64,000 nt of DNA from Ariolimax columbianus (lineage: Eukaryota > Mollusca > Gastropoda > Stylommatophora > Arionidae). The notes below the pieces were generated by a model. The model searched no databases. It was not told where the DNA came from and worked only from the letters and a program-made list of their open reading frames with translations. Positions within the stretch are counted from its first letter, which is position 1; each line of letters begins with the position of its first letter. Position numbers and translations under genes: made by a program. Below are positions 29,971-42,380 of this stretch, piece by piece. The stretch lies in the NCBI GenBank assembly GCA_036924085.1, contig JAVGWX010000005.1, positions 37,727,983-37,791,982 of the forward strand, in the 5' to 3' direction.

Positions 29971-30049
29971 GTGGGTGCAGTTGCGGTACCTGATCTCGAG
30001 CGGGCGGCTCTTTCTGGATATGGATTCCCCTAGAACAGGCGTAGAAAAA

Positions 30050-30330
30050 GTGTTCGGGTGATGTGGGACCGTCCCAGTCACAGTTTGTGGGGAGGTGGAG
30101 TGGTAGAGTGCAACCTGTTGGCAGTCTGAATAGGGAGGCGGAGGGTGTGTTGGGAGCGGACCAGACGGTAACCAGTCAGTGAGGGGGAGAGGGGAGAATT
30201 GGTGAGGCGATGTGGGCTGATCTGGTAGCAGTCTGTATGGAAGTGGGGTGGGGGAGTGATGTTTGGTGAAGCGATATAAGCTGATTCGGTAACACAGGAA
30301 GGGGGAAGGGGGTTGAGGGTCGATTCAACC
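30050..30330. repeat. G-rich degenerate repeat, third block
   Basis: G-rich DNA with GACCGTCCCAGTCACAGT, GGTAACCAGTCAGTGAGGGG and GATTCGGTAACACAG words spaced 50-70 bp apart. It merges without a sharp edge into the minisatellite beginning at about 30,333, which may be an amplified form of it. Confidence 0.55.
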
Positions 30331-30332
30331 TG

Positions 30333-31300
30333 AGGACAGTCATTACTGGATATGACGGGGTGGAGTTAGACATGAGGACAGTCATTTGTGGAGATGGCGG
30401 GTTGGAGTTAGATCTGGGACAGTCATTTGTGGAGATGGCGGGTGAAGTTAGACCTGGTGACAGTCATTTGTGGAGATGGCGGGGTGGCGTTAGATCTGGG
30501 ACAGTCATTTGTGGAGATGGCGGGTGAAGTTAGACCTGGGGACAGTCATTTGGGGAGATGGCGGGGTGAAGTTAGACTTGGGGACAGTCATTTGGGGGAG
30601 ATGGCGAGGTGAAGTTAGACCTGGGGACAGTCATTACTGGGGATGACGGGGTGGAGTTAGACATGAGGACAGTCATTTGTGGAGATGGCGGGTTGGAGTT
30701 AGATCTGGGACAGTCATTTGTGGAGATGGCGGGTGAAGTTAGACCTGGGGACAGTCATTTGTGGAGATGGCGGGGTGGCGTTAGATCTGGGACAGTCATT
30801 TGTGGAGATGGCGGGTGAAGTTAGACCTGGGGACAGTCATTTGGGGAGATGGCGGGGTGAAGTTAGACTTGGGGACAGTCATTTGGGGAGATGGCGAGGT
30901 GAAGTTAGACCTGGGGACAGTCATTTGTGGAGATGGCGGGGTGGAGTTAGATCTAAGACAGTCATTTGTGGAGATGACGGGGTGAAGTTAGACCTGGGGA
31001 CAGTCATTTGGGGATATGGCGGGGTGAAGTTAGACTTGGGGACAGTCATTTGGGAAGATGGCGGGGTGAAGTTAGACTTAGGGACAGTCATTTGTTGAGA
31101 TGACGGGGTGAAGTTAGACCTGGGGAGAGTCATTTGAGGAGATGGCGGGGTGAAGTTAGACCTGGGGACAGTCATTTGTGGAGATGACGGGGTGAAGTTA
31201 GACCTGGGGACAGTCATTTGAGGAGATGGCGGGGTAAAGTTAGACCTGGGGACAGTCATTTGAGGAGATGGCGGGGTGAAGTTAGACCTTGGGGCAGAGT
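30333..31300. repeat. 41-42-bp minisatellite with 291-bp higher-order repeat
   Basis: About 23 units of GGACAGTCATTTGTGGAGAT, GGCGGGGTGAAGTTAGACCT, G. Distinct unit variants (ATTACTGG..ATGACGG, GGTTGGAG, GGGTGGCG, TTGGGGAG, GGCGAGG) repeat as a block of seven. The ATTACTGG unit at 30,341 recurs at 30,632, exactly 291 bp later, with the same order of variants after it. Beyond 30,922 the order is lost. Open frames of up to 126 codons on both strands are by-products. Confidence 0.92.
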
Positions 31301-31960
31301 CTCAAACCTTGAACCACACGACGCACAGTCCTGGACAGCAGTTACATCACACTATACTATCGCTTGACTTTTATTGACCCGACTTCCCAAAATGGCGGCT
31401 AAGCCCACTAGCTCTTGAAGCAGACCATGGACATTATGGGTGGTAAAAGGCCATTTCTACATGGTTCCGCCACTGTGATGTGCTTGCATTTCCTGGCTAG
31501 GTCAGACAAGGCCTTTACTCTCACTGCGTGCATTCTGGCTCACAGTTATTCATCGTGGACACGGTGAATTGCCGCGACGGGCAATCTTTGAGTTGGCGGA
31601 TTACTACTGCTGCTACTGTATTTACTACTAAGTATGTACTTGCTAAACTTATTAGCCTTTAATGAACGCATTGTTGGGAAGCAAATAGAAGGACGAAAGA
31701 GTACGTAAATATAGGGTGTAGGATGGGTGTTGAAAGTCATGGTAACTGGATTAATTAAGAATCGGGTCTGACATTAGCTTTAACACAAAAAGTAAGCACA
31801 CACACATTCAAACAGAGTTTGATGAAAAGAATTGAAGAGAAGACGAAACAATCGGAAACTGTATGCAAAATAAAGAAAGCGAAAAGTACATATACAGACG
31901 TCACGAAGACAAGAGAACGCGATATTTACACATACACTTAGAGTTGAGAAATAAGAGACA
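31300..31960. other. no recognisable feature
   Basis: Mixed DNA. The right part (from about 31,790) is A-rich and may contain old, diverged units of the array that follows. No gene supported. Confidence 0.4.
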
Positions 31961-31964
31961 CAAG

Positions 31965-32395
31965 GAAGAGATAATTACACATAAACTTACAATAAAAAAT
32001 AACAGGAAGAGATAATTACACATAAACGTACAATAAGAGATAACAGCATGAAATAATTACACATTAACTTACAATAAGAAATAACAGGAAGAGATAATTA
32101 CACATAAACTTACAATAAGAGATAAAAGGAAGAGATAATTACACATAAACCTACAATAAGAGATAAGAGAGAAGAACATATACACTTATAGTAAGAACAT
32201 AAGAGATAGGGAGAAGAACACATTCACTTATAGTAAGAACATAAAAGATAGAGGCAAGAACACATTCACTTATAGTAAGAACATAAGAGATAGAGAGAAG
32301 AACACATGCACTTATAGTAAGAACATAAGAGATAGAGAGAAGAACACATTCACTTATAGTAAGAACATAAGAGATAGGGAGAAGAACATATAGAC
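31965..32395. repeat. two adjoining 41-bp minisatellites
   Basis: The first block (31,965-32,165, about 5 units) has the type GAAGAGATAATTACACATAA, ACTTACAATAAGAGATAACA, G. The second block (32,165-32,395, about 5.5 units) has the type GAGAAGAACACATTCACTTA, TAGTAAGAACATAAGAGATA, G. The equal unit length and shared ACTTA.A.TAAGA.ATAA core suggest that one evolved from the other. Confidence 0.88.
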
Positions 32396-32488
32396 ACAGG
32401 ATATTAGAAATCGAAAAGAGTATGCTTTAATGGCCGCTGCCCGGAGATTCATATTAAATAATTATTCAATTTATTTGTACCTTTCCCC

Positions 32489-32590
32489 TAGTGGTTTGTT
32501 GAGAGCAGCTATAGGTGGCGCCTATTTGGCTGCGGGTCTACTTAGCTCTAGTGTTTGAGTTTATTAAAATGGTCTCGCACATCTGTTTAA
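32489..32590 (+). repeat. dispersed repeat with copy at 62,550
   Basis: TGGTTTGTTGAGAGCA, GGCTGCGGGTCTACTT and TGGTCTCGCACATC recur collinearly at 62,550-62,650. Type of element unknown. A poly-A run follows at 32,587. Confidence 0.7.
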
Positions 32591-32599
32591 AAAAAAAAT

Positions 32600-33320
32600 T
32601 ACCTTCCAAAAAACTGGTTGAATAAAGACTTTATAGAGTCTTCTAAACCAGTTTAAAGACGCTGTTATATTAAGATGTGTGTCCCAGATGGTTATTAAAT
32701 TGCTCCCATCATGGGCACATTGGTGATAGACAGAAGTGACATTTTGAAATCAATTAATGACCGCCTGCTAGATGAGAACACCGCAATAGATGAAGCAGCA
32801 ATCCACAGACTGCAAAGTTCCGGCATTAAACGAGGTTCCAGTGGAGTGGGGTGCATGAGAGGACGGCGCAGGAGCGTGTACAACCAGCCAGCTACAGGGA
32901 CCATCAGCAGCCATACCTTACGCCATTTGACGAGAGAGACTGAGCACCTATGGGTATTCCCGGAGTGCAGTGACGTCGATTCTTAGAAACAGAAACAGAA
33001 ATATTAAATTGCTCACCGAATTCCTGCCAGTAACCCTCATTAGTAATGACTTTCTTAAGTAACATACCTTTTCCCCTGTTTCTCTGTTGCTATTGTTGAT
33101 CGTCTAGCAGCTGATTGTTTACGTTCGTGCTGATCGTGTTTTGCTTTTACGAGATGTCAGAATTTGATGAGCAGCGAATCAATATCAAGTTTTGTTCGGA
33201 AATTCGTGTGGTTATTTGATAGAAAATAAAAATTAAGAATACCATTTTTGTTTCTTTAATTACAAATTCCTTCTTTGATCTTGAAGATAAAGACATTCTT
33301 TTGTGATATAACACTGCATC
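32600..33320. other. no supported gene
   Basis: Contains a 91-codon plus-strand frame (32,711-32,986) with no recognisable motif. No repeat unit found. Confidence 0.35.
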
Positions 33321-33323
33321 GTG

Positions 33324-33390
33324 AATAATAATAATAATAATATTAACAATGATAATAATAATACAAATAATAATAATAAATAATAATTCC
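33324..33390. repeat. AAT trinucleotide microsatellite
   Basis: Imperfect AAT/TAA triplets over about 67 bp. Confidence 0.9.
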
Positions 33391-33647
33391 CTCTCTCCGA
33401 TACACCGAATACTTCCTTTGGATTTGCTCAAACCCTCTAATAATAGGGTCATGGATCGAGTTATTTATAGTTTCCTGCTCGCCTGTCTCCACCTTCCGGT
33501 TAGAGAAACCAACCTGTCTTCTAGTCGAGACTGCTGAGATGCGATCAGTTTTGCACGCTGACATACGGAAGTACTGAATGTCTATTGTGTGAACAAATAT
33601 TGAAGTCCACGCAGACTCCCAACAGCACGCTTCCACTTTTAACAGTG

Positions 33648-34250
33648 AGACAATAGATAATGCCCGTTCTGACTTGTGACGGTGAGACAGTAGCTACTGC
33701 CCGTTTCGACTTGTGACGGCGAGACAGTAGCGACTGCCCGTTTCGACTTGTGACGGTGAGACAATAGATACTGCCCGTTTCGACTTGTCACAGCGAGACA
33801 GTAGATACTGCCCGTTTCGAATTGTGACTGCGATGCAGTAGATACTGCCCGTTTCGACTTGTGACGGTTTGACAGTAGAAACTGCCAGTTTCGACTTGTG
33901 ACGGTTTGACAGTAGATACTGCCCGTTTCGACATGACGGTTAGACAGTAGCGACTGCTCGTTTCGACTTCTGACGGTTAGACAGTAGATACGGCCCAGTC
34001 TTCATCGTACGCAAGATACGATCCATTCGACTTGTGACGGTTAGATAGTAGATACTACCCGTTTCGTCTTGTGACGGTTAGACAGTAGATACTTCCCGTT
34101 TCGTCTTGTGACGGTTAGACAGTAGATACTTCCCGTTTCCACTTGTGACGGTTATACAGTAGATACTGCCCATTGTACTTATGTAGGTGAGACAAGAGAC
34201 TACCCGTTTCTAATTATGACGTTGATACACTAGTTACTGCCCGGACAAGT
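33648..34250. repeat. 37-bp minisatellite, about 16 copies
   Basis: Units of type GACGGTGAGACAGTAGATAC, TGCCCGTTTCGACTTGT with moderate divergence between copies. One unit is interrupted at 33,998-34,013 by a 16-bp piece that matches the LINE-B 3' end (see findings). Confidence 0.92.
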
Positions 34251-34659
34251 CGGAACATTAGTATTGACGATTTGACCCTCATATTTCTGATAACAACATC
34301 TTGTCGTCTGGAACTTTATTGACGCCTCATCTGGTCGCTGATTCAACTTTCAATGAGGTAGCCACTGAGGCGTATATAGCGAGACAGCTGATATACAATC
34401 TGCAATGCCCCCACCGATTTCGTATTAATTAGACAATTCGTGGTAAAAAAATATATGGCGGCTTTCTCTCGTTCGTTTGGTCCAGCTTTGTGTAGCCTGG
34501 CAGTAGAAATGTTTGGCAGTGGACGATGGAAGAAAAGAAGTTTTGTACATTAGTCAAAAAATGGATCAACATTTATTAAGATGAATTATCAGGCACTGCT
34601 AAGGAAGTAAATCCAATTCACCTACCAATCTCATTGCAACAACACAAAAACCTCAGCAT

Positions 34660-34870
34660 GAAAACATTCATAGCTGTCACCTGGTCTATGGGAGAGCAAA
34701 ATACACTCGAAAAGAAAGCAGTAGTATGGGCCATGATCGATGAACTGTACTCTGGATAAATATGGATTCTGATATATACTGATGGACCAGCAACAAAAGC
34801 AGTGAAGAATAGAGGTGTAGAAATTTATATTGCTATCAGAGAGGGCTCAACTATAGGTCTGAACCAATGT
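34660..34870 (+). pseudogene. RNase H N-terminal fossil of a LINE
   Basis: Near 34,770-34,850 the plus strand reads WILIYTDGPATKAVKNRGVE and IYI. This matches the start of LINE RNase H domains (RIYTDGSAT.A..NGGAGIYI), with the first catalytic Asp in YTDG. The preceding sequence has no intact frame. It may be the same lineage as the fragment at 861-1199, which shows the other end of the domain. Confidence 0.5.
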
Positions 34871-35021
34871 TTCCCAGTCCTTTTACACCTGCAGACCGGT
34901 TATTTCGAGGAACATTTTTCGCGAAACGGGTGAAGAAATTATAAGAACGTTATTACACGTTGTCGGTGTTTCATTTTTCTTGTCTCATCTTGTATGAATT
35001 CCAATTTTACAGTAAAATAAC

Positions 35022-35300
35022 TCACTCACTCACTCACTAACCGACTCACTCACTCACTCACTCACTCACTCACTCAACCACTCACTCACTCAATCCCTCA
35101 CTCATTCAGTCAATCACTCAATCACTCACCCCCAATCAATCACTCTCAATCACTCAATGACTCAACCAACCAATCACTCACTCACATACTCACTCAATGA
35201 CTCACTCAATCATCCACTCAATCAATCACTCACTCACTCACGCACATACATACGAACGTACACATGCACGCACGTACACACACACACACACACGTACACA
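35022..35300. repeat. ACTC tetranucleotide and CA-rich microsatellite
   Basis: CACT/ACTC tetramers dominate 35,022-35,240 and grade into CA repeats at 35,260-35,300 and C-rich DNA to about 35,460. All six frames are open for long distances because of the composition; none is a gene. The 35,470-35,950 stretch holds a C-rich run at 35,599-35,625 and nothing else. Confidence 0.9.
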
Positions 35301-35959
35301 TACCCACCCACTCACACAAAATCCCTCCACTCTACCCACCTCACCCAACAACCACACCCACCCACAACACACGCCTCGGCCACCCCCAACCCCACCCACC
35401 CACAAAACAAACCTCGCCAACCCGAATGTCGGTCCGACCGCTCCGTCCCGCCCGCACATACACACTTACACACACACTATCTGCCTCCCAAAATACCACA
35501 ACACAGTAATAGAAGACAAATTAACCTCTAAAACCTGTCTATCAATTTGTGAAGTACATAATTTGCGTATCGCGATATTTTTAGGCACTATCTCTCTTCC
35601 CCCCCCCCCTCCCCTCCCCCCACCCTACCTCTCACTTACTTTGATAAACAGACAGGCCAAATATAGGTGAGCTCTCGTGTTTCAACAGTACGGATACTTG
35701 TTTAGCCGATTCCATTTCAGTTGAAACATTTGCCAGTCAGAGCTTAGATCCCACAGAGCCGATCTCCGAAGTTTGTCGCTTTAAGCTGCAACCACTTCAT
35801 CGCGAACATGCATGATATTTCTGGGGGGCGGTTGTTGGGGAAACTCTGGTCTAAACAATATATACGAATATAAAGACTAAGAAACGTAGCGTCACTCCTT
35901 TCAAACAGAATGTAATTTATTTCTGCGTCGTATTTGGCATTCGATGGACGACCGGACGA

Positions 35960-36196
35960 ACGGACAGACAGACAGACATAGATAGATAGAAAGTAGATAG
36001 ATAGTATATATATTAGATAGATTGATAGATAGACAGACAGACAGACATAGATAGAAAGTAGATATATAGTAGATAGATAGTAGATAGATTGATAGATAGA
36101 CAGACAGACAGACAGACATACATAGATAGATAGAAAGTAGTAGATAGTAGATAGATAGATAGATAGATATATAGATAGATAGATATATAGATAGAT

Positions 36197-36292
<96 letters not shown>

Positions 36293-36293
36293 T
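35960..36293. repeat. GATA/GACA microsatellite
   Basis: Long tract of TAGA and CAGA tetramers, purest at 36,140-36,290. The YLSIYLSI-type minus-strand frame of 163 codons is the translation of the repeat. Confidence 0.95.
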
Positions 36294-36299
36294 GATCTT

Positions 36300-37590
36300 T
36301 GCCATCTTCTGATTTTTAATAAACCCGACTATTCGCCCATCGATAAGCATCATATATACTATCTTGAGGCTTCTATAAACACAGTTGACCACTACACTCT
36401 CTCATCCCTTTGGCATACGCTACAAGCTGGATGAGCAAGACTTCCAAATGGGTCGTCTTCATCTAAAGATAAGCTGAACCTCAGTTTTGCGATATGCTAT
36501 CAGTGTGTCAGCTGTCGTAATCTGTCACAAACAGAGACCATAGGATAAACCACTCTCACATAAAGAGTGCACGAAATCCCCGTTGGGGATTGTTGTTAAT
36601 CTATTTTTTTGTAGTTAACAAATTATTATGTTTAATTATTATTATAAATTATTATCATTGTTATTATAGCCCTCATTTTTGCACCGTACGAGACGTAGAA
36701 CAAGCACTTCAAGTAAATACTCCCCATCCACCACCCTTATTGGCCCTATCCCTCACCACCCCTTGCAACAAGGCGCTCATGCTGTGAGAGTTCCTATAAA
36801 CATTCAGATACTATGCTGATGTTGCTAGACTTTGTCGCCAATCTATTTAGTCTTGTTTTACGACATTCATGGAAAAGTGCAGTGATCATATCCTTTACTG
36901 CGAACCTTACTTTTAAAACAAACGTCAAATTCTACATGCATAATGAATGCATTTCAAACGATTTCACCACCTGTCTTGTCCATCCGATGTGAGCACTAAT
37001 CATGACGATCTCATTTGCTGATGTCTAGTTTTATTGCGAGTCTGATGTTGGGGCAAAACTGTGACTAAATGCATTTTGTAACCCCGAGGTTGTGACATAT
37101 TGACATATTGCAAGGGTAAATCCTATCGATATTACTCGTATCAATCAACACTCAGGAAGTGACGTCAGAACAATGGCTGCTGCCAGATGTTTCAATGTTT
37201 ATTAGGACAGTTATTGTATATATTCGTAATGTATATTGCCGTTTATATTTGTGCTTTGTTCGTGTTCAATCTCTGCATCGCCTCAATATACCCGTGCATA
37301 GATTGTGTATGTGTTTAATTTCGTGTAATAGGACAATCAAATCTGGATTATCGTTTTCTTTGCACGAGGTAACGTCATCCAATTTGTTTACATAATATAT
37401 TTCTTATCGATTTGGGCTGGCGTGTGATTTGCCGATGACCAAGTCATAGTGGAAGGATTCAGTATCAAGGTTGCAAATGCTGCTTGACAAAAAAACAACA
37501 CAAGCAAAGAGATTGGCATGAAAATAAAAACATTGAAGACAACGACTTTGGTAATATCCGAGAACCAAGGCAGATGAATTTAACCAGGAA
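36300..37590. other. no recognisable feature
   Basis: AT-rich, single-copy-looking DNA without a supported gene, repeat or element end. Confidence 0.4.
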
Positions 37591-37594
37591 AAGA

Positions 37595-38040
37595 TAAATA
37601 ATAGAACAAGTGCGAAAATTTACAAATTTAGGGCATAAAAAGATGACCACAATGAACATACATTGAAATAAGGAATGCATTGACAAAAAGAGAGAAAGAG
37701 AAAAACAGAAATTGCTAATCTAAAAGAATATCAGGATTGAACTGAGGAAAAGAACAATTGCTACTCATAAATGATCAATCGCACTCTATGAGAGTGAAAC
37801 ATACACTCTTGGAAAGAATAGTGAAAACAGCTTGGAAGCGTTTGAATTGTGGTGATATCAAAGAATAGAAAAAGTGAGATGGACAACAAGAAGATTCAAT
37901 GGCAAGACTCACCTTTACATCTCAGATAAGTAATTAGCATTAAAGTACGAACCTTTGCTGAAATGAAGAGAACTTCTGCAAAGGAAACGGTCACATGGAG
38001 ATACATACTCAGACAACATTACAACCAGCCTCAGGACTGA
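37595..38040 (+). pseudogene. LINE-K RT C-terminal fossil
   Basis: The plus strand gives QVRKFTNLGHKKMTTMN (cf. V..FKYLGS.IT.D), then SIALYESETYTLGKNSENSL, EAFELW, and a YQRIEKVRWTTR stretch (cf. LYGSETWTLRK...LEAFEMWCYRRM..ISW..R). Several stops. Only the region after the RT catalytic core remains. Confidence 0.65.
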
Positions 38041-38606
38041 TCAACCAGGTGATGAAAACATCACTTACCTAATGACTTTAAATCTTATTAGTCTTGGTAC
38101 GAAGCAGCCGAAGTAAGTGGAATATATCCAACGGAAAGGGCATAATCTCAAGAAAGTCCATGATAACTTTATCTCTCAATGGAGAGGCGTCCACGTAAAG
38201 GCGAGAGTCGCACATTATGTATATCTTATTGTTCGCTCAGATAAAGCGAAATTTATTGTAGACATATAATATCACAGTAACGGACTGATATGCATACACA
38301 CTGTTGAGTGTGTAAAGACGATAACACAGATCGAAGTTAAACCACCCTTGCACGAGCTAGTGAGCTTATGTACTGATAATTTTCGAACAATTACGAGGTC
38401 TGATCATAAACAACTGCTGCATTGCAGATAGGCTAGGGACAGCCAAAGGCTAAGGAGGGCATCCTTACAGAAACGCCTGTTGAAATCGGATGCACGGTAC
38501 CGCAAGCCTAACAAAACAGTGCAATGTAAATCGCAGCATGATGACAGTACAATAGATTAGAAAAACGCATGGCGCTCATCCTGCGGAGTCTCGCCAGGCA
38601 GCGATA

Positions 38607-39360
38607 GTGCCGGGCCTCACGCCTCGAAGGGGCCCACCCTTGACTACTGGTGGTCACCCACCATTGTGTCGTGGAGTCAAAGCACATGGCTATGGGGCAA
38701 CTTCTATTGACCAAAACTTCAAGACCCTCAAAATACTACAGTGGAATGCGGAGGGAGTCATTAACAAAAAACTTTCCCTAACACATCACCTGCATGAAGG
38801 TAAGATTGACGTGGCATGTATCCAGAAAACGCACCTCAACAATAATCATAAATTCTCAATCAGAGGATACCAGTCTAGATAGAGAAGGCCACAAAGGAGG
38901 GGTCCTGATACTGACCAGAAACTGCATACCGAGTAGCGCGGTATCTGTCAATCACACCGGACAAGCAGAAATTGTAGGAGTTGACATAATGGCTCAAGAG
39001 ACGAAGCTCCGCATTTTCAATCTGTACGGACCACCAAATAGAGACCTATCGCTCTCGAGTATGGAGCTCAGAGACTCCAACTGCATAGTAGTTGGAGATT
39101 TCAACAGCCACTCGGAGAGATGGGGATACTCTGACACAGACAGCAGAGGTGACGAAGTGGAAGATTGGGAGATAGATGCAAATCTCTCCCTAATCAATAG
39201 GCCGGAGGATAGCCCTAGCTTCTATTCAAGAACATGGCATACCACCTCGACTCTAGATTTGGCCTTCTCCACACAGGACATACACCATAAAATAGACCGC
39301 CAGGTGCTAAACCAACTGGCAGGTAGCGACCACAGGCCGATCAGGCTAACCATTGACATG
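38607..39360 (+). pseudogene. LINE-B endonuclease domain
   Basis: KILQWNAEGVINKKLSL at about 38,726-38,776 starts the exo-endo-phosphatase fold. Then KIDVACIQKTHL, a frameshift near 38,872 (FSIRGYQS to LDREGHKGGVLIL), NLYGPPNRDLSL, IVVGDFNSHSERWGYSDTD at about 39,085-39,140, TSTLDLAFSTQD and LAGSDHRPIRLTI near 39,320. The N (WN), Q-K/T-H, D-N (GDFN), and S-D-H residues of the nuclease site are recognisable. The E of the usual Q.T/E motif is replaced by K.T (IQKTHL). Confidence 0.87.
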
Positions 39361-40137
39361 GAAGTAGGCCCACAGGAAACAAAACCGCTCCCACGTTGGA
39401 ATTACAAACGAGCCGACTGGGACAGATTTGCAATCCTGACAGATGGGCTGTGTGAAACTATCAACACACGAAACAACAAAATGAAGCCCATGGTGGAAAG
39501 CCTAAGCAAGGCAATAATGCAAGCCGCCACTGAAACCATCCCAAGAGGAGCTAGGAAAAACTATAAGCCCTACTGGAATGATGAGTTGCAGAAAGTGGAA
39601 GATGCAGTTACAAATGCTAGGAACATGGCAGAGCGAGAAAAATCCATGGAGGCAAACATCGCCCTCAAAGCCGCCACGGCGAAGTACAAACACACTCTCA
39701 AGCAAACCGCAAGAGAAAGCTGGAAAAATAAAACGGAAAGCCTAAGCCTGGACAAAGACGGGAACAAGCTATGGAAGCTAGTCAGAGCCATGAACGACGA
39801 AACCCCGTCAAATAAACAAATTACTATCAAGCAGGGCGAGAACTTGATCACAGGTAAGAAAGCCGCAAACGCCTTTGTCGATCACTATGCCAGAGCAAAC
39901 CACATCGAGGTCCCTGCAGATAAGCATATAGACATTAGCGAAGAGCTAAAGGGGCACGAAAACATGAATACGGCACCTGAAGAGCACATGATGGCCAAAT
40001 TAACAATGCGCGAAATGGAAAAGGCTATGAGAACACTAAAGAAAAGGAAATCTCCCGGAAAAGACGGGATAACAAACGAAATGCTGATGGGGCTGGGCCA
40101 AACAGCGAAGAGGAAACTGTTATCGGTCCTGAACTAA
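38794..40137 (+). pseudogene. LINE-B open segment: endonuclease C-part, linker, RT entry
   Basis: A 447-codon frame, the longest in the window. The first about 26 codons are out of frame with the element. Real coding starts at about 38,872. It carries most of the endonuclease, a charged helical linker (about residues 190-400) and MEKAMRTLKKRKSPGKDGIT, the K.PG.DGI motif at the RT N-terminus. A TAA at 40,135-40,137 stops it, but the same frame continues as SWKRGIVPQAWKDAILVPVP. Confidence 0.88.
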
Positions 40138-41268
40138 AGCTGGAAAAGGGGAATTGTACCACAGGCATGGAAAGACGCAATACTGGTACCAGTACCAAAA
40201 ACAGGAAAGGACAAAACAGATCCAAATGGATACAGGCCCATAAGCCTACTGAGCTGTGTCGGAAAGCTGATGGAACGGATGATAAACACCAGACTGATGT
40301 GGCATCTGGAAGAAAAACGAATACTAATTCCACAGCAAGCCGGCTTTAGACAGCACAGATCCACTGAGGACCAGGTCATCCTCATAGCCCAGGAGATAGA
40401 AGATGCCTACCAGGCTCAGAAACACACAGTAGCTGTTTGGGTGGATCTGGAAAAGGCATTTGACAAAGTCTGGAAAGATGGACTTAGAGTCAAGCTAAGA
40501 AGAAGTAATGTTTGTGGGAAAATGTACAAGTGGATCAACCACTACCTCAAACGAAGAACGGCCAGAGTCCAAGTACAAGGGCAGATGAGCAAAAAGGTGA
40601 CACTCGAGCAGGGAGTACCCCAAGGGGGAGTACTGTCACCCCCACTCTTCCTTGTACATATAAAAGATATTACAGAGAATATACCAAGAAGAGTCCATAG
40701 CTCAATGTTTGCAGACGATCTGGCTATGTGGACCTCTGAAAAGAATCTCACCATAGAAAGAAATCGGATGCAGACGGCCCTAACATCGCTGGAAGAGTGG
40801 GCGAACTCATGGCTGGTCAAAATAAACGAGGAGAAAACCACATGCACAATATTCTCGATTTCATTAAAACCCGAAAGTACCAAATTAAGTCTAAATGGCA
40901 AATTCCTGCAGCCAAACGACAACCCAACCTATCTGGGAGTCACATTTGATCGGCGCATGACATGGCAAAGTCAGATTGAGAGAAACCGAATGAAAGCCAG
41001 AGAAAGAATGGCAATCATGAGGAAACTTGCTGGCACAAGCTGGGGAGCAGACGAAGGCATACTAAAGAAACTGTACACTGGAAGAGTGAGACCAGTTCTC
41101 GAGTATGGCATTGCGGCATGGACAACAGCAGCGAAGGCGAACTTCGATAAAGTTAGCAAACTTCAAAACCAAGCCATAAGAATTATAACAGGTGGCATGA
41201 AGTCAACGCCAATTGTAGAACTTGAAAAGATTACAAAACTGCAATCCATGACCGATAGAAGAGACTGA
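40138..41268 (+). pseudogene. LINE-B reverse transcriptase
   Basis: Open from the preceding stop to TGA 41,266-41,268. RT motifs in order: GYRPISLLSCVGKLMERMI, ILIPQQAGFRQHRSTEDQ, AVWVDLEKAFDKVWKDGL (motif A, about 40,432), LEQGVPQGGVLSPPLFLV (motif B, near 40,610), SSMFADDLAMW (motif C with FADD at 40,708-40,719), NPTYLGVTFDRRMTWQSQ (motif E region) and YTGRVRPVLEYGIAAW. All catalytic Asp residues are present, so only the flanking stops inactivate it. RT would prime cDNA synthesis at the nicked target. Confidence 0.93.
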
Positions 41269-42380
41269 AGAGCCCAGCTGCAGTCAGAGAAACTCCGAAG
41301 ACTGACCGACCATCCAATGCACCAGAGACTAAACAATTTGGGAAATGGGAAACTAAAGCGGAGAAACTTTGCAGAAATAGCCAAAGCAAAGATGCACGAA
41401 GATCCCATAAACGCACTAACAACACCAAAACCCATCACTACTGTACGAAAACCTACCTGGAGGCAGGATATATTTCCAGAGGTGGTAGAAAATATACCAG
41501 GTATTGCAAACACAAACTGCCAGACTGCAAAAGAAAGGTTAGATACTACCCTAAGCTTCATAACAAAAAGCTACCCAAGCATGGACTGGGTCCATGTATA
41601 CACCGACTGTTCTGTAACAAATTCTACACAGAACGGAGGAGCAGGAGCATTCCTGAACCTACCAAATGGCAGACAAATAACACTGTCATTCGCTACTGGT
41701 AAGTACACAAGCAATTTCAGAGCGGAGGCAGAGGCACCGAGGGCGGCAGTGGAAGAAATGGTGACACACAGTGAAAATGAAAGCCATATAGTCCTGCTTA
41801 CAGATGCTCTCGCCGTAGTCACAGCGCTAAAAAGCCAGAAAAACACTGAGCTTAATGATTTAAGAGCAGTACTCTGTCAACTAAGCCAGCAGGCCGCACC
41901 AAAAAGGGTAGGGGTGCAGTGGGTTCCATCTCACTGCAGCATACAAGTCAACGAGGACTCAAACAGACTGGCAAAAGAAGGTGCAAGACTACCACAAACA
42001 GATACTAGTATGACGTACGAAGAGTCAAAACGGCTTATCAAAGCCAGATACATGACCAAATGGGAAACCGAACATACTGGTTACACCAAAAACGATGCCT
42101 ATTACCAGTTGAACTGAAGAGAGCAGGTCGTCGTCTTCAGACTTCGCACTGGCCACAATAGACTGAGGTACCACCTATTCAACAAATTGAAGATAGGGTG
42201 TACCGACGAATGCCCGTGAAAAATGACCGCTGAACATCTGCTGCAGAACTGCCCGACATACGAGGATCAGAGAGAGCAGATGTGGCCATCACCAGTGGAA
42301 CTGCAAGACAAGCTCTATGGCAGTGGCGACAGCCTCAGGATGACCGCCGCTTTTTTCAAAAAAATAATGGTTACTGTCTG
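41269..42380 (+). pseudogene. LINE-B RNase H and C-terminal region, damaged
   Basis: The frame resumes after TGA 41,266. MDWVHVYTDCSVTN near 41,582, ESHIVLLTDALAVV near 41,778 and VQWVPSHCSIQVNEDSNRLA near 41,920 form the RNase H domain. Compared with the intact copy at 21,519-22,373, TDG has become TDC and the NEEADRL block has become NEDSNRL, removing the last catalytic Asp. A stop at 42,115 and a small deletion that removes the Cys-containing part of DEC.CGTG near 42,215 follow. Confidence 0.9.

Noticed and set aside
38420..38520. Weak similarity of the LINE-B 5' region to the SINE-B body (GGCTAAGGAG, TGAAATCGGATG)
   Set aside because: Only two short words match at similar spacing. Not enough to claim a shared origin.
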